From DAIOEK01 sp964648485 (GTDB taxonomy: Bacteria; Chloroflexota; Anaerolineae; Anaerolineales; Anaerolineaceae): a stretch of DNA of 64,000 nt. The notes beneath the pieces are model-generated. The model did no database searches, was not told the DNA's origin, and saw only the letters and a list, made by a program, of their open reading frames with translations. Below, piece by piece: positions 1 through 8,240 of the stretch (within the stretch, counting starts at the first letter, position 1; each line of letters begins with the position of its first letter). A program made the translations under genes and the position numbers. The stretch is from NCBI GenBank assembly GCA_964648485.1, contig CAZYOF010000010.1:1-64000 (forward strand), written 5' to 3'.

Positions 1-100
1 TTAAAGAACTGTGGATATTTCTGGCTCGAATTTACAGAAAAAAGGTTGCGTAATCCATAATGTACAAGATTGCATTATTAATAGAATAAATAACAATATT

Positions 101-246
101 CATGCTCTCTTAGCATAGAATTTACGCTTGATTTATAGAGCATGTAGGAATGAATATGTTACAACTCAACCGGAGAGATATTGCATCTTACTCTCCAGTC
201 ATTATTTATTTTGTAGTTCCTATCTAGATCCTCATGGAGGATATAT
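101..246 (+). promoter_or_regulatory. cheA upstream region with two inverted repeats and the cheA ribosome binding site
   Basis: Two inverted repeats lie ahead of cheA: catgctct (101-108) with agagcatg (137-144), and ggagag (172-177) with ctctcc (191-196). A GGAGG motif at 236-240 sits six bases before the cheA ATG and fixes that start. The repeats could be an operator or RNA hairpins; I cannot tell which. Nothing coding is recognisable in 1-246. Confidence 0.4.
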
Positions 247-2631
247 ATGGATTTAGTATTTGACATTAGTCCTGATGAAATGCCAATATTTTTGGCCGAA
301 ACTGAAGACCAACTTGTTGTATTAGAAGAAGGATTGGTACATCTGGAGCAACAAGCCGACGATGAAGACCTCGTGCAGGCTCTCTTCAGAGCTGCTCATA
401 CCTTAAAAGGCATGGCCGGTATGATCGGGCACAAACGCCTAGTGGAACTTACCCATACTTTGGAAACCGGTTTTGACGGTATACGCAAGAAAACTTACCC
501 GGTGACTTCGCAGTTTGTAGATGTCTGCCTTCAATCGATTGACGGCTTGCGTTTATTGCGAGAGGAGGTCATTGATCTTCAAGAATCAGATGTGGATGTT
601 GAATTCCTTGTTGAAAGCATCCAGAACTATATATCAGCAGCCTCATCAGGAACTAAATCCGAAGATACTAAAAATACACCTGCGCCCGTTAAAAAAGAAC
701 CCGAAGTTCAGATAAAAGAAAAAACAGCGGTAAAAGCTGCTTCAGGGAAAAAACCAGCAAAAACAAAAAAGGAAGCGCCTCAGGTCTTAGAAATACAACC
801 GGAAAAACCAATCGTTGAGCCTGAAAAACCTGTTGAAGAAGTAGCAGCTTCGGTTCCTTCATCTGCATCAAGTACAGAAAAATTCATCATTGTTGAAGCA
901 GATATCTCACCCAAGAGCATCGCTTCGGCAGCCCGGGCTTTTCAGATTATGATGGCGCTTCAGAGCGCTGGTACCATCCTTGAGATGCAACCAGCGATGG
1001 ATGACATTGATAGTTCCAAACCAGTCGCTCACTTCAAAGCGAAATTTGTTCCCTCTCAACCAATCAACACCATTCGACAGGATCTAACCCGGATATCCGA
1101 AATCGATCGCCTAGTTTTGGATGATGCTGTAATTGAATTGGTACAGCCAAAATCTCTTTCTCCAGCCGATACCGAAGAGAAGGGAACCCACGAACCACCC
1201 CGGCTGGGTGATTTCCTGGTCGAAAATGGAACGATTTCTCAGAAAGAATTAGAAGCAGCCTTAAAAAAGCAAAAAGAAAGTTTAAAAACGGGTGGACCTC
1301 CTCCACCACTGCTGGGTCAGATTCTAATTCAAATGGGTGCATGTGACCCTGATTCACTTGAGCAAGCTACTGCCAAGTATATGCAAGCCCAACGGGCAGC
1401 TTTGCAGGCAGCCCAAGAAGCGGAAAAGGCAAAAGAAAAAACAGTCGATAAAACGGTTAGAACCAGTGTTGAAAGACTGGATGCGTTGATGAACCTGGTA
1501 GGAGAATTAATTACAGATCGAAACCGGTTGAATCAGTTACGCAACCAGTTGGAGGTGACTTACCGCGGAAATGAAAAAGTAAGCATGCTATCTGATACCG
1601 TTGTCCACATTGGCCGAATTACAGATCAGCTTCAGGAAGAGGTAATGCATATCCGTATGCAGCCTGTTGCCAATGTATTCAGTAAGTTTCCTCGCATGGT
1701 TCGCGATCTCGCCCAGAAAACAGGGAAAGAGCTCGACCTGGTAATTCGCGGTCAAGATACTGAATTGGATCGATCAGTTATTGAAGAGATTAATGATCCG
1801 CTCATTCATTTATTACGTAATTCGGTAGATCATGGAATTGAAACACCATCAGAGCGTATCGCTGCCGGGAAAAATCCACGAGGGACTGTAACATTATCAG
1901 CTCGTCATGAACAGGGAAGAATCATTTTAACCGTAGAAGATGATGGTAAAGGTCTGGATGTAGACAAACTTAAAAAGAGTGCTGTTCAAAAAGGAATTAT
2001 CACTGATACTGAAGCCAGCACCATGGATGACGAAAAAGCAATTGACCTGATCTTCGCCTCTGGGGTGTCCACTGCAAAATCGGTATCTGATATTTCAGGG
2101 CGTGGCGTTGGGATGGATATTGTCAGAAATAATATCGAGCGTTTAAATGGAACCATTATCGTTGAGACACACAAAGGTTCCGGAAGCATTTTTACAATTT
2201 CATTACCTCTGACCCTGGCTATTGTTCCAACATTGCTTGTCAGGGTGGGAGGGATTACATTTGCAGTTCCCCTGGTTATGGTAATTGAAACTCAACGGCT
2301 GGAAAGTAAAGATATTTCCATTGTCAGCAACCGGCCAGTCACTAAACTTCGGAATAAAGTCATTTCTTTGCTTGACCTGGCAGAAACTTTCAACCTGCCC
2401 AGACAAGAAAAGAAAAGTGATGACTGCTACATGGTAGTTGTGAGATCAAGCAAGGTAGAAATTGGACTCGTGGTTGACTCACTTGTCGGCGAAGAAGAAG
2501 TGGTTGTGAAATCACTTAGTTCGATCGTTGGTGATACGGTTGGAATATCCAGTGCTGCAATTCTCGGAGATGGTCAGGTTGCACTGATCGTAGATGTTCC
2601 AGGAATGTATAAGCTGGCAGGGCTACATTAA
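247..2631 (+). CDS. cheA: CheA chemotaxis histidine kinase with an extra MshEN-like domain
   Basis: This is the central autokinase of the chemotaxis array; it phosphorylates CheY and CheB. Domains in order: Hpt/P1 (about 1-110, phospho-acceptor H51 in AAHTLKG), a Lys/Glu/Pro-rich linker (about 135-205), a P2-like response-regulator docking domain (about 212-300), an MshEN-like segment (about 317-385), P3 dimerisation (about 395-465), P4 ATPase (N box LLRNSVDHG, G1 DDGKGLD, G2 GRGVGMD) and the CheW-like P5 (about 650-794). The P1, P4 and P5 motifs are complete, so it should be active. The MshEN-like part has an intact RLGDFLVENG motif at 319 ending in a conserved Gln, and a second, weaker copy near 355; it is not part of a standard CheA. 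First gene of the chemotaxis operon. Confidence 0.97.
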   Translation: MDLVFDISPDEMPIFLAETEDQLVVLEEGLVHLEQQADDEDLVQALFRAAHTLKGMAGMIGHKRLVELTHTLETGFDGIRKKTYPVTSQFVDVCLQSIDGLRLLREEVIDLQESDVDVEFLVESIQNYISAASSGTKSEDTKNTPAPVKKEPEVQIKEKTAVKAASGKKPAKTKKEAPQVLEIQPEKPIVEPEKPVEEVAASVPSSASSTEKFIIVEADISPKSIASAARAFQIMMALQSAGTILEMQPAMDDIDSSKPVAHFKAKFVPSQPINTIRQDLTRISEIDRLVLDDAVIELVQPKSLSPADTEEKGTHEPPRLGDFLVENGTISQKELEAALKKQKESLKTGGPPPPLLGQILIQMGACDPDSLEQATAKYMQAQRAALQAAQEAEKAKEKTVDKTVRTSVERLDALMNLVGELITDRNRLNQLRNQLEVTYRGNEKVSMLSDTVVHIGRITDQLQEEVMHIRMQPVANVFSKFPRMVRDLAQKTGKELDLVIRGQDTELDRSVIEEINDPLIHLLRNSVDHGIETPSERIAAGKNPRGTVTLSARHEQGRIILTVEDDGKGLDVDKLKKSAVQKGIITDTEASTMDDEKAIDLIFASGVSTAKSVSDISGRGVGMDIVRNNIERLNGTIIVETHKGSGSIFTISLPLTLAIVPTLLVRVGGITFAVPLVMVIETQRLESKDISIVSNRPVTKLRNKVISLLDLAETFNLPRQEKKSDDCYMVVVRSSKVEIGLVVDSLVGEEEVVVKSLSSIVGDTVGISSAAILGDGQVALIVDVPGMYKLAGLH

Positions 2632-2646
2632 CGAAAAGGATAACAA

Positions 2647-3261
2647 ATGACTGGTGAACCTACATACTTCAGCGAAGAATTGATTAAAGTCCTTCAATCC
2701 ATTGCAAAAGATGGTCTTGTTTCTGCAGCAAGCGGTTTATCAACAATGATTGGAGGACCGCTAACTGTTGATAACCCCTGTGTGAAATTAATGAAAGTCA
2801 GGGAAATTCCTAATGCACTTGGAGGTCCGGAAAATGAAGCCGTTGGAATTTACTTACAAGCCGAAGGTGACCTTTCCGGGCATTTCATGCTGGTTTTCCC
2901 GTATGAAAAAGCACTTGAAATGGTTGACATGCTCATGGAAGTGCCGCCCGGGTCAACGCAACAGCTTGGCTCATTGGAAAGATCAGCCCTGGCAGAAGTC
3001 GGAAATTTAACTGCTTCATTTTTTATGAATGCGGTTGCAGCAAGTACAGGCATAAATTCCCGTCCAACACCTCCCGCTGTTATGGTTGATATGATCGGGG
3101 CTATCCTCGATATTATTGTGGCAACGACGGGCGGAATCAGCGAACATGTCTTAACTTTTCAGGCGAGTTTTAAATATGCTGAACGTGCAGTGAAAGCAGA
3201 TTTTTGGGTCATTCCTGATCCTGTGAATCTTGAAAAATACCTGGAACAGAAGAAGGTATGA
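2647..3261 (+). CDS. cheC: CheC-family CheY-P phosphatase
   Basis: CheC proteins dephosphorylate CheY-P and bind CheD to tune receptor adaptation. At 204 residues the length fits. CheC normally has two active-site helices of the form S/D-x3-E-x2-N. The second is intact here (SALAEVGN). The N-terminal one (VLQSIAKDGLVSAASG) has lost the Glu and Asn, so only one catalytic site is predicted. It lies 15 bases after cheA, and its stop overlaps the cheD start as ATGA, which indicates translational coupling with its usual partner. Confidence 0.88.
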   Translation: MTGEPTYFSEELIKVLQSIAKDGLVSAASGLSTMIGGPLTVDNPCVKLMKVREIPNALGGPENEAVGIYLQAEGDLSGHFMLVFPYEKALEMVDMLMEVPPGSTQQLGSLERSALAEVGNLTASFFMNAVAASTGINSRPTPPAVMVDMIGAILDIIVATTGGISEHVLTFQASFKYAERAVKADFWVIPDPVNLEKYLEQKKV

Positions 3262-3740
3262 GCAATACGCTGAGTGTAGGTTTAGGGGAATTAGTGATCA
3301 GTAAGGACCCAGAAGATATTCTGGTCGCCTATGGTCTTGGATCTTGTGTTGGGATTGGCATGATCTGTCCGAAGTTAAAAATCGGCGGATTATTACATGC
3401 AGTACTTCCAGAAAACACAGATGGAGATAAAAGCTCAACAAAATTTGTTGATACGGGTATACCTGTTATGCTTGAAAAAATGAGAGCAGCAGGATCTGAT
3501 TTAAGAAACATAAAAGTTTATATGGCTGGTGGCGCAAATATGCTCATCAATACAACATTAAGCAAAACTTTCGATATTGGTACACGAAATGCCACGGCAG
3601 CCAGGGCTATGTTTGAAAAACTTAACATTAAGCTTCTAAATTTTGAAGTGGGCGGTAACACCGGACGTACAGTCCGTTTATATGTTGCTCAAGCAAAGAT
3701 GACCGTACGAGTAATCGGCGGTACAGAAAGAGAACTATAA
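3258..3740 (+). CDS. cheD: CheD chemoreceptor glutamine deamidase
   Basis: CheD deamidates specific receptor glutamines, making them available to CheR and CheB, and is held by CheC. The family signature is present: the catalytic Cys in YGLGSCVGI, the His in GGLLHAVLP and the C-terminal VGGNTGRTVRLY segment. The length of 160 residues is typical. The start codon overlaps the cheC stop (ATGA). Confidence 0.95.
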   Translation: MSNTLSVGLGELVISKDPEDILVAYGLGSCVGIGMICPKLKIGGLLHAVLPENTDGDKSSTKFVDTGIPVMLEKMRAAGSDLRNIKVYMAGGANMLINTTLSKTFDIGTRNATAARAMFEKLNIKLLNFEVGGNTGRTVRLYVAQAKMTVRVIGGTEREL

Positions 3741-3757
3741 CATTCAGAGGAGTCACG

Positions 3758-4114
3758 ATGACAAAAATTCTAATTGTAGATGACGCAGAGTTCCTTCGGG
3801 TGAGAATCTCCAAGATGCTCACCACCGATGGCTTTGAGGTTGTCGAAGCAGACAATGGATTAAAAGCCATTGAAGCCTACAAAGCCAATAAACCGGATAT
3901 GGTGCTGATGGATATCACCATGCCCGAAATGGACGGTCTTACGGCGCTCAAAGAACTGAGAAAGATCGACCCTAATGCAAAAGTGGTTATGCTTACTGCA
4001 CTCGGTCAGGAATCTGTCGTTCTTGAAGCCGTGAAATCAGGAGCAAAAGACTTTGTAGTCAAACCATTTGAAAGAGATCGAGTATTAAGCGCCATTAACA
4101 AACTGTTGGGATAG
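3758..4114 (+). CDS. cheY: CheY single-domain response regulator
   Basis: A 118-residue stand-alone receiver domain, the diffusible output of CheA. It has the acidic pair in VDDAEF, the phospho-acceptor Asp in LMDITMP, the switch Thr in MLTALG and the Lys in VVKPF. It has no output domain and starts after an AGAGGAG site. Its position between cheD and cheB supports the CheY role. Which motor or pilus it controls cannot be told, because no flagellar or type IV pilus gene is in the window. Confidence 0.93.
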   Translation: MTKILIVDDAEFLRVRISKMLTTDGFEVVEADNGLKAIEAYKANKPDMVLMDITMPEMDGLTALKELRKIDPNAKVVMLTALGQESVVLEAVKSGAKDFVVKPFERDRVLSAINKLLG

Positions 4115-4126
4115 GGAGAATTATCT

Positions 4127-5209
4127 GTGACGATGAACAGGGGAACATCAACAGAGGAAAATATCATTCGAGTGCTGATCGTGGACGATTCAGCATTTAT
4201 GCGCTTCACTATTGCCAAACACCTGGGAGACCACCCACGCATTAACGTAGTCGGTTCTGCCCGAGATGGTAATGAAGCGCTTGAAATGATTCCCAAGTTG
4301 AATCCTGATGTTGTTACACTCGATGTTGAAATGCCTCACCTGGACGGATTATCAACACTACGCGAAATCATGACCCGTTTTCCACGTCCGGTTGTGATGT
4401 TAAGCAGCCTTACATCCGAAGGTACGGTGGAAACCGTTCAGGCATTAACTTTAGGCGCAGTGGATTTTATTGCCAAACCGAGTAATAAAGCTAATGTACA
4501 TGTGGTGATTGCAGATGCAGTTGAAAAGATCATTAAAGCGGCATCCACCAAAGTGTATTCCCTTTCCACCCATCAAAGACGAACTCCTGTTCCTGCTGCG
4601 ATGATCCAGCAAGTAAATAAAACAAGCCGCTCCTTAAGCCAGAATGACAAAGTTCTGTTTATCGGATCATCAACCGGCGGCCCACGAGCATTGAACACAT
4701 TGGTACCTGAACTTCCATCAAATCTTCCGGCTGCAGTTGTGATTGTACAGCATATGCCTGTTGGTTTTACACGCTCCCTGGCAGACAGGTTGGATTCAAT
4801 TTCAAAAATCAAAGTGAAAGAAGCTGAACCGGGCGACAAGCTTGAAGTCGGACGAGCATTACTAGCACCCGGCGGCTTTCATATGGTGTTTGATAAGAAT
4901 GGTCAGGTAACTCTTAACCAGAATCCAACCGTACATGGCGTCAGACCTGCCATCGATGTAACTATGGCGTCAATGGTTCCTTTATATGGAAAGTCTATGC
5001 TGAGCGTTATTCTTACAGGCATGGGCAGCGATGGTACAACCGGTTGCCAGTTAGTACATGAAGCAGGCGGATACATTATTGCCGAAGACGAATCAACCTG
5101 TATTGTCTGGGGTATGCCCCGCAGTGTTTATGAAGCCGGAGTGGCAGATTCTGTACTTCCTCTTACTGAAATTGCCGCTGGAATTCAAAAAAAGCTTGCC
5201 AGAACTTGA
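4127..5209 (+). CDS. cheB: CheB receptor methylesterase and glutaminase
   Basis: CheB removes methyl groups added by CheR and is activated by CheA phosphorylation. It has an N-terminal receiver (DDSAFMR, phospho-Asp in LDVEMPHLDG, Lys in IAKPSNK) and a C-terminal esterase domain with Ser in GSSTGGP, His in VQHMP and Asp in GMGSDGT. It is 360 residues, the normal size. The GTG at 4127 is preferred because GGGAG at 4114-4118 is well spaced for it; an ATG two codons later is the alternative. Confidence 0.96.
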   Translation: MTMNRGTSTEENIIRVLIVDDSAFMRFTIAKHLGDHPRINVVGSARDGNEALEMIPKLNPDVVTLDVEMPHLDGLSTLREIMTRFPRPVVMLSSLTSEGTVETVQALTLGAVDFIAKPSNKANVHVVIADAVEKIIKAASTKVYSLSTHQRRTPVPAAMIQQVNKTSRSLSQNDKVLFIGSSTGGPRALNTLVPELPSNLPAAVVIVQHMPVGFTRSLADRLDSISKIKVKEAEPGDKLEVGRALLAPGGFHMVFDKNGQVTLNQNPTVHGVRPAIDVTMASMVPLYGKSMLSVILTGMGSDGTTGCQLVHEAGGYIIAEDESTCIVWGMPRSVYEAGVADSVLPLTEIAAGIQKKLART

Positions 5210-5235
5210 TTATTGAAATGTATTGAGAGCAAAAT

Positions 5236-6048
5236 ATGGAACAAACTGTTTATGAAAATATCAAAATACAGGTAAAAAAACTGCTCAACATTGATTTGAA
5301 TCAATATAAAAGTGAGCAGATGCAGCGGCGGCTTGATTCATGGTTGGTGCGTTCCGGCATCCCAACCTGGGATGAATACATCCGAAAACTTTCTTCTGAC
5401 CAGAAGGAATTATCAAAATTTCGTGACTACCTCACAATAAACGTATCTGAATTTTTTCGAGATCAGGACCGCTGGTCCACCCTACGAACGAAAGTAATGC
5501 CACAACTATTGAAAGAAGCAATGAGTAAAGCTGATTTGGCATCAAAAAACTCATTGCGTATCTGGAGTGCAGGTTGTTCTAACGGATCAGAACCTTTCAC
5601 ACTTGCCATCATGTTGGATGAGCTATCTGCTAATAAAAACCATTACATACTTGCTACTGATCTTGACCGTTCTATCCTTGCAAAAGCCCGAGGACGAGGA
5701 CCATACTCACCCGATGATATCCGGAACGTTGCAACTGAGCAACGGACTAAGTATTTCGATGCAGGTGGACCGCCCTGGTATGTAAAGGAAAATATCGCGA
5801 AAAAAATTACTTTTCGTGAACACAATTTATTGATGGATCCGTTTGAGAAAAATTTCGATCTTATCGTTTGCAGAAATGTAATTATTTACTTCACAGTTGA
5901 AGCAAAAGACATTCTCTACAGAAAGTTTAATGAGTCCCTCAGACCAGGTGGCATATTATTCCTCGGGGGAACAGAAATTATTCCTCGACCCGCTGAAATT
6001 GGATTCTCCAATTTAGGTGGATCCTTTTACCAGAAAGAGAGCAGGTAA
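5236..6048 (+). CDS. cheR: CheR chemoreceptor methyltransferase
   Basis: CheR methylates receptor glutamates using S-adenosylmethionine. An N-terminal helical domain (about 1-75, with TINVSEFFRD) precedes the Rossmann domain, with SAM-binding WSAGCSNGSEPF and the late motif FDLIVCRNVIIYF. The 270-residue length is standard. The stop lies directly before the next gene, so the two are coupled. With CheB, CheC and CheD it completes a methylation plus deamidation adaptation system. Confidence 0.96.
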   Translation: MEQTVYENIKIQVKKLLNIDLNQYKSEQMQRRLDSWLVRSGIPTWDEYIRKLSSDQKELSKFRDYLTINVSEFFRDQDRWSTLRTKVMPQLLKEAMSKADLASKNSLRIWSAGCSNGSEPFTLAIMLDELSANKNHYILATDLDRSILAKARGRGPYSPDDIRNVATEQRTKYFDAGGPPWYVKENIAKKITFREHNLLMDPFEKNFDLIVCRNVIIYFTVEAKDILYRKFNESLRPGGILFLGGTEIIPRPAEIGFSNLGGSFYQKESR

Positions 6049-6050
6049 TC

Positions 6051-6896
6051 ATGCCGGCCAGTATCGATGAATTGATCAGAAAGGTTGGAGACCTTCCCCC
6101 ACTGCCTCAAGTTGCTCAGAAGGCACTGAATCTGATTCGCAATCCTAAATCGAATATGGATGATCTAGCTAATGTACTAGTGATGGATCAGGGTTTAACG
6201 AGTACGGTATTGCGCTGGGTCAATTCGTCATATTATGGCTTAGCCAGTCCGGTTTCCACTGTCCAACAAGCTGTTGTTTATCTTGGCCAAAATACAATCC
6301 AAAGCCTGGTGTTGGCTGCTTCGGTTTCTACCTTTCTATATAAACCTGTTCCCGGTTATGAATTAGATAGGGGCGATTTATGGAAACATTCCATTGGTAT
6401 TGCTACCGGGGCACAGTGGCTCACAAAGAAATTTGGATCAGAGATTTCGGAAGAAGCTTATCATGCCGGTTTACTTTGTGATATTGGTAAATTAGCTTTT
6501 GAAGTAATACTACGTAATGTGGATACAACAAAAATAAACTGGCAGGGTAGATCTTTTAATGAATTGGAAATTGAAATTTTTGGAATTGATCATGCCCGCA
6601 TGGGTGCAGAAATGGCAAAACGCTGGAACCTGCCTGAGGGATTACAAAAAGCTATAGAATTTCATCATCATCCAGCATCAGCGGGGGAACATGTATTGCT
6701 GGCATCAGCAGTGCATCTTTCAGATGCAGCATTAATGATGCTTGGTATAAGCCTGGGAAAAGATGGCTTAAGATATGAACTTGACCCTATCGCCATGCAA
6801 ACACTGAAGATTAGCGAAGATCAATTTACTTTGGTTTTTGAACAGATTTCCCAGGCAATCGAAGCAGCTGAAAAATTTATCGGTACAGGCATATAG
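6051..6896 (+). CDS. HDOD-domain protein
   Basis: HDOD proteins resemble HD phosphohydrolases but usually lack metal-ligand residues and act as signalling scaffolds. The typical opening LPPLPQVAQKALNLI is followed by an HDOD core (about 15-210) with LWKHSIG and HAGLLCDIGKLA. It sits inside the che operon, two bases after cheR. The exact role is unknown; linking chemotaxis to other signalling is an inference from position. Confidence 0.85.
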   Translation: MPASIDELIRKVGDLPPLPQVAQKALNLIRNPKSNMDDLANVLVMDQGLTSTVLRWVNSSYYGLASPVSTVQQAVVYLGQNTIQSLVLAASVSTFLYKPVPGYELDRGDLWKHSIGIATGAQWLTKKFGSEISEEAYHAGLLCDIGKLAFEVILRNVDTTKINWQGRSFNELEIEIFGIDHARMGAEMAKRWNLPEGLQKAIEFHHHPASAGEHVLLASAVHLSDAALMMLGISLGKDGLRYELDPIAMQTLKISEDQFTLVFEQISQAIEAAEKFIGTGI

Positions 6897-6917
6897 GAAG
6901 ATCTCAAGGAGGAATAT

Positions 6918-7451
6918 TTGATGGATGTAAAATACCTCAACCCATTTCTGGAAGCAGCCGCCCAGGTAATGAAAGCTGAGTTAAAACTTGAGATCACCCG
7001 AGGCGCAGTAACTGTACATAAAGGCGCGCATACAACCGACGATGTAACTGTACTAATCAATATTGTCGGACAGATCCAGGGCGTGATTCTTTTGGAGTTG
7101 TCGAAAGAAACAGGGCTGGCATTTGTTTCACGGATGATGGGTCAAAGTTTTTCTGATTTTGATAATCTTGCCCAAAGCGGGATAGCTGAACTTGGTAATG
7201 TAATTTCAGGAAAAGCTACAGTTGAACTCTCCAAAACAGGCGTAGATTCAACCATCTCACCACCGACAATGGTCATAGGGAAAAATACACAAATCTCAAC
7301 TATTGATTTTGGCAGGCTTGTCGTCCCATTGGAAACAGAACTTGGCTTTCTTACCGTTCACCTAGCTGTGCGGGAAAGTCCGCCAGACCAGCAAAATGTA
7401 AATTTTGTTCCATTAATTCAAAAAGCAGTTTCAGGCAAATTAACTAACTGA
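6918..7451 (+). CDS. cheX: CheX-family CheY-P phosphatase, copy 1
   Basis: CheX removes phosphate from CheY-P and works as a dimer. The protein opens with YLNPFLEAAAQVMK, typical of CheX, and carries the single E-x2-N active site in SGIAELGNVISG. It has 177 residues and a clear AAGGAGG site. It is followed directly by a paralogue of nearly equal length, so the operon holds three potential CheY-P phosphatases counting CheC. Confidence 0.9.
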   Translation: MMDVKYLNPFLEAAAQVMKAELKLEITRGAVTVHKGAHTTDDVTVLINIVGQIQGVILLELSKETGLAFVSRMMGQSFSDFDNLAQSGIAELGNVISGKATVELSKTGVDSTISPPTMVIGKNTQISTIDFGRLVVPLETELGFLTVHLAVRESPPDQQNVNFVPLIQKAVSGKLTN

Positions 7452-7473
7452 AGCCCAGAAAGCGAAGGTACGC

Positions 7474-7989
7474 ATGAATGTAAAATTCCTCAATCCATTT
7501 TTAGAAGCAGTCAGTGAAGTTATCAAAGCGGAAACTGGCGGTGAGGCAATTAAAGGCGACCTTACTCTGGATAAAGCCGCCTATATCACGGATGATGTTA
7601 CTGTAATTATTGCACTTGTCGGTTCAGTAGAAGGAATGGTCATGTATAGTCTCAATAATGAGACAGCCATAAAGATTGTTTCCATTATGATGGGAGAAAA
7701 GCTCACTGAATTTGATTCGTTAGTTCAAAGCGGTGTTGCAGAATTAGGAAATGTAATAACCGGTCGGGCATCTGTTAAACTTAGTCAAACTGGGTATGAA
7801 TCAACGATATCTCCACCAACTTTGATCATAGGCCGGGGATCTCAAATTTCCACTTTGGATTTTCCCCGCCTGGTGGTACCTTTACAAACTGCAAATGGTC
7901 CCATTACCGTTCAATTAGCACTAAGAGAAGGCATGAATCAGGGACAAAAAACAGCACAAATCCCTGTTCCCGCAAAGCCATCCTTGTAA
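7474..7989 (+). CDS. cheX: CheX-family CheY-P phosphatase, copy 2
   Basis: A tandem paralogue of the preceding gene, alignable over its whole length: FLNPFLEAVSEVIK at the start, the active-site motif SGVAELGNVITG, then STISPPT and RLVVPL in both. All catalytic residues are kept, so both may be active, or they may form a heterodimer. It is the last gene of the chemotaxis operon; a perfect terminator follows two bases after the stop. Confidence 0.9.
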   Translation: MNVKFLNPFLEAVSEVIKAETGGEAIKGDLTLDKAAYITDDVTVIIALVGSVEGMVMYSLNNETAIKIVSIMMGEKLTEFDSLVQSGVAELGNVITGRASVKLSQTGYESTISPPTLIIGRGSQISTLDFPRLVVPLQTANGPITVQLALREGMNQGQKTAQIPVPAKPSL

Positions 7990-7990
7990 A

Positions 7991-8033
7991 GTAAAGAAAT
8001 CTCTCGATAAATCGAGAGATTTCTTTACTTTTA
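7991..8033 (+). terminator. Intrinsic terminator of the chemotaxis operon
   Basis: A perfect 17-bp stem (7991-8007 with 8012-8028) closes a TAAA loop and is followed by a T run. It starts right after the last cheX stop and separates the cytoplasmic che genes from the receptor genes. Confidence 0.93.
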
Positions 8034-8040
8034 TCAATTA

Positions 8041-8240
8041 ATTACGAACCCTTTATGGAGATTATACGCTCAGTAGAGTATCAATACATTATCGAAAATC
8101 GATTCTGATTTTTCGAGGTTTATTAAATCTGCATAATTGCTAGCCATCATTGCTGCCTGAGCTGTTTTCATAGACTGCAGACAATCATTTCCTGGTTTTC
8201 ATGCAGGAAATGGCAAATATTGTTATTGGAGGATGCCGGT
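8041..8240 (+). promoter_or_regulatory. Structured leader of the first receptor gene
   Basis: Two hairpins are visible. The first pairs 8092-8100 with 8107-8116 (one bulge). The second is a perfect 9-bp stem, 8186-8194 with 8204-8212, ending 15 bases before the GGAGG at 8228-8232. That GGAGG, eight bases before the ATG at 8241, shows that the open frame's upstream TTG at 8220 is not the start. I assign no known RNA family. Confidence 0.45.
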
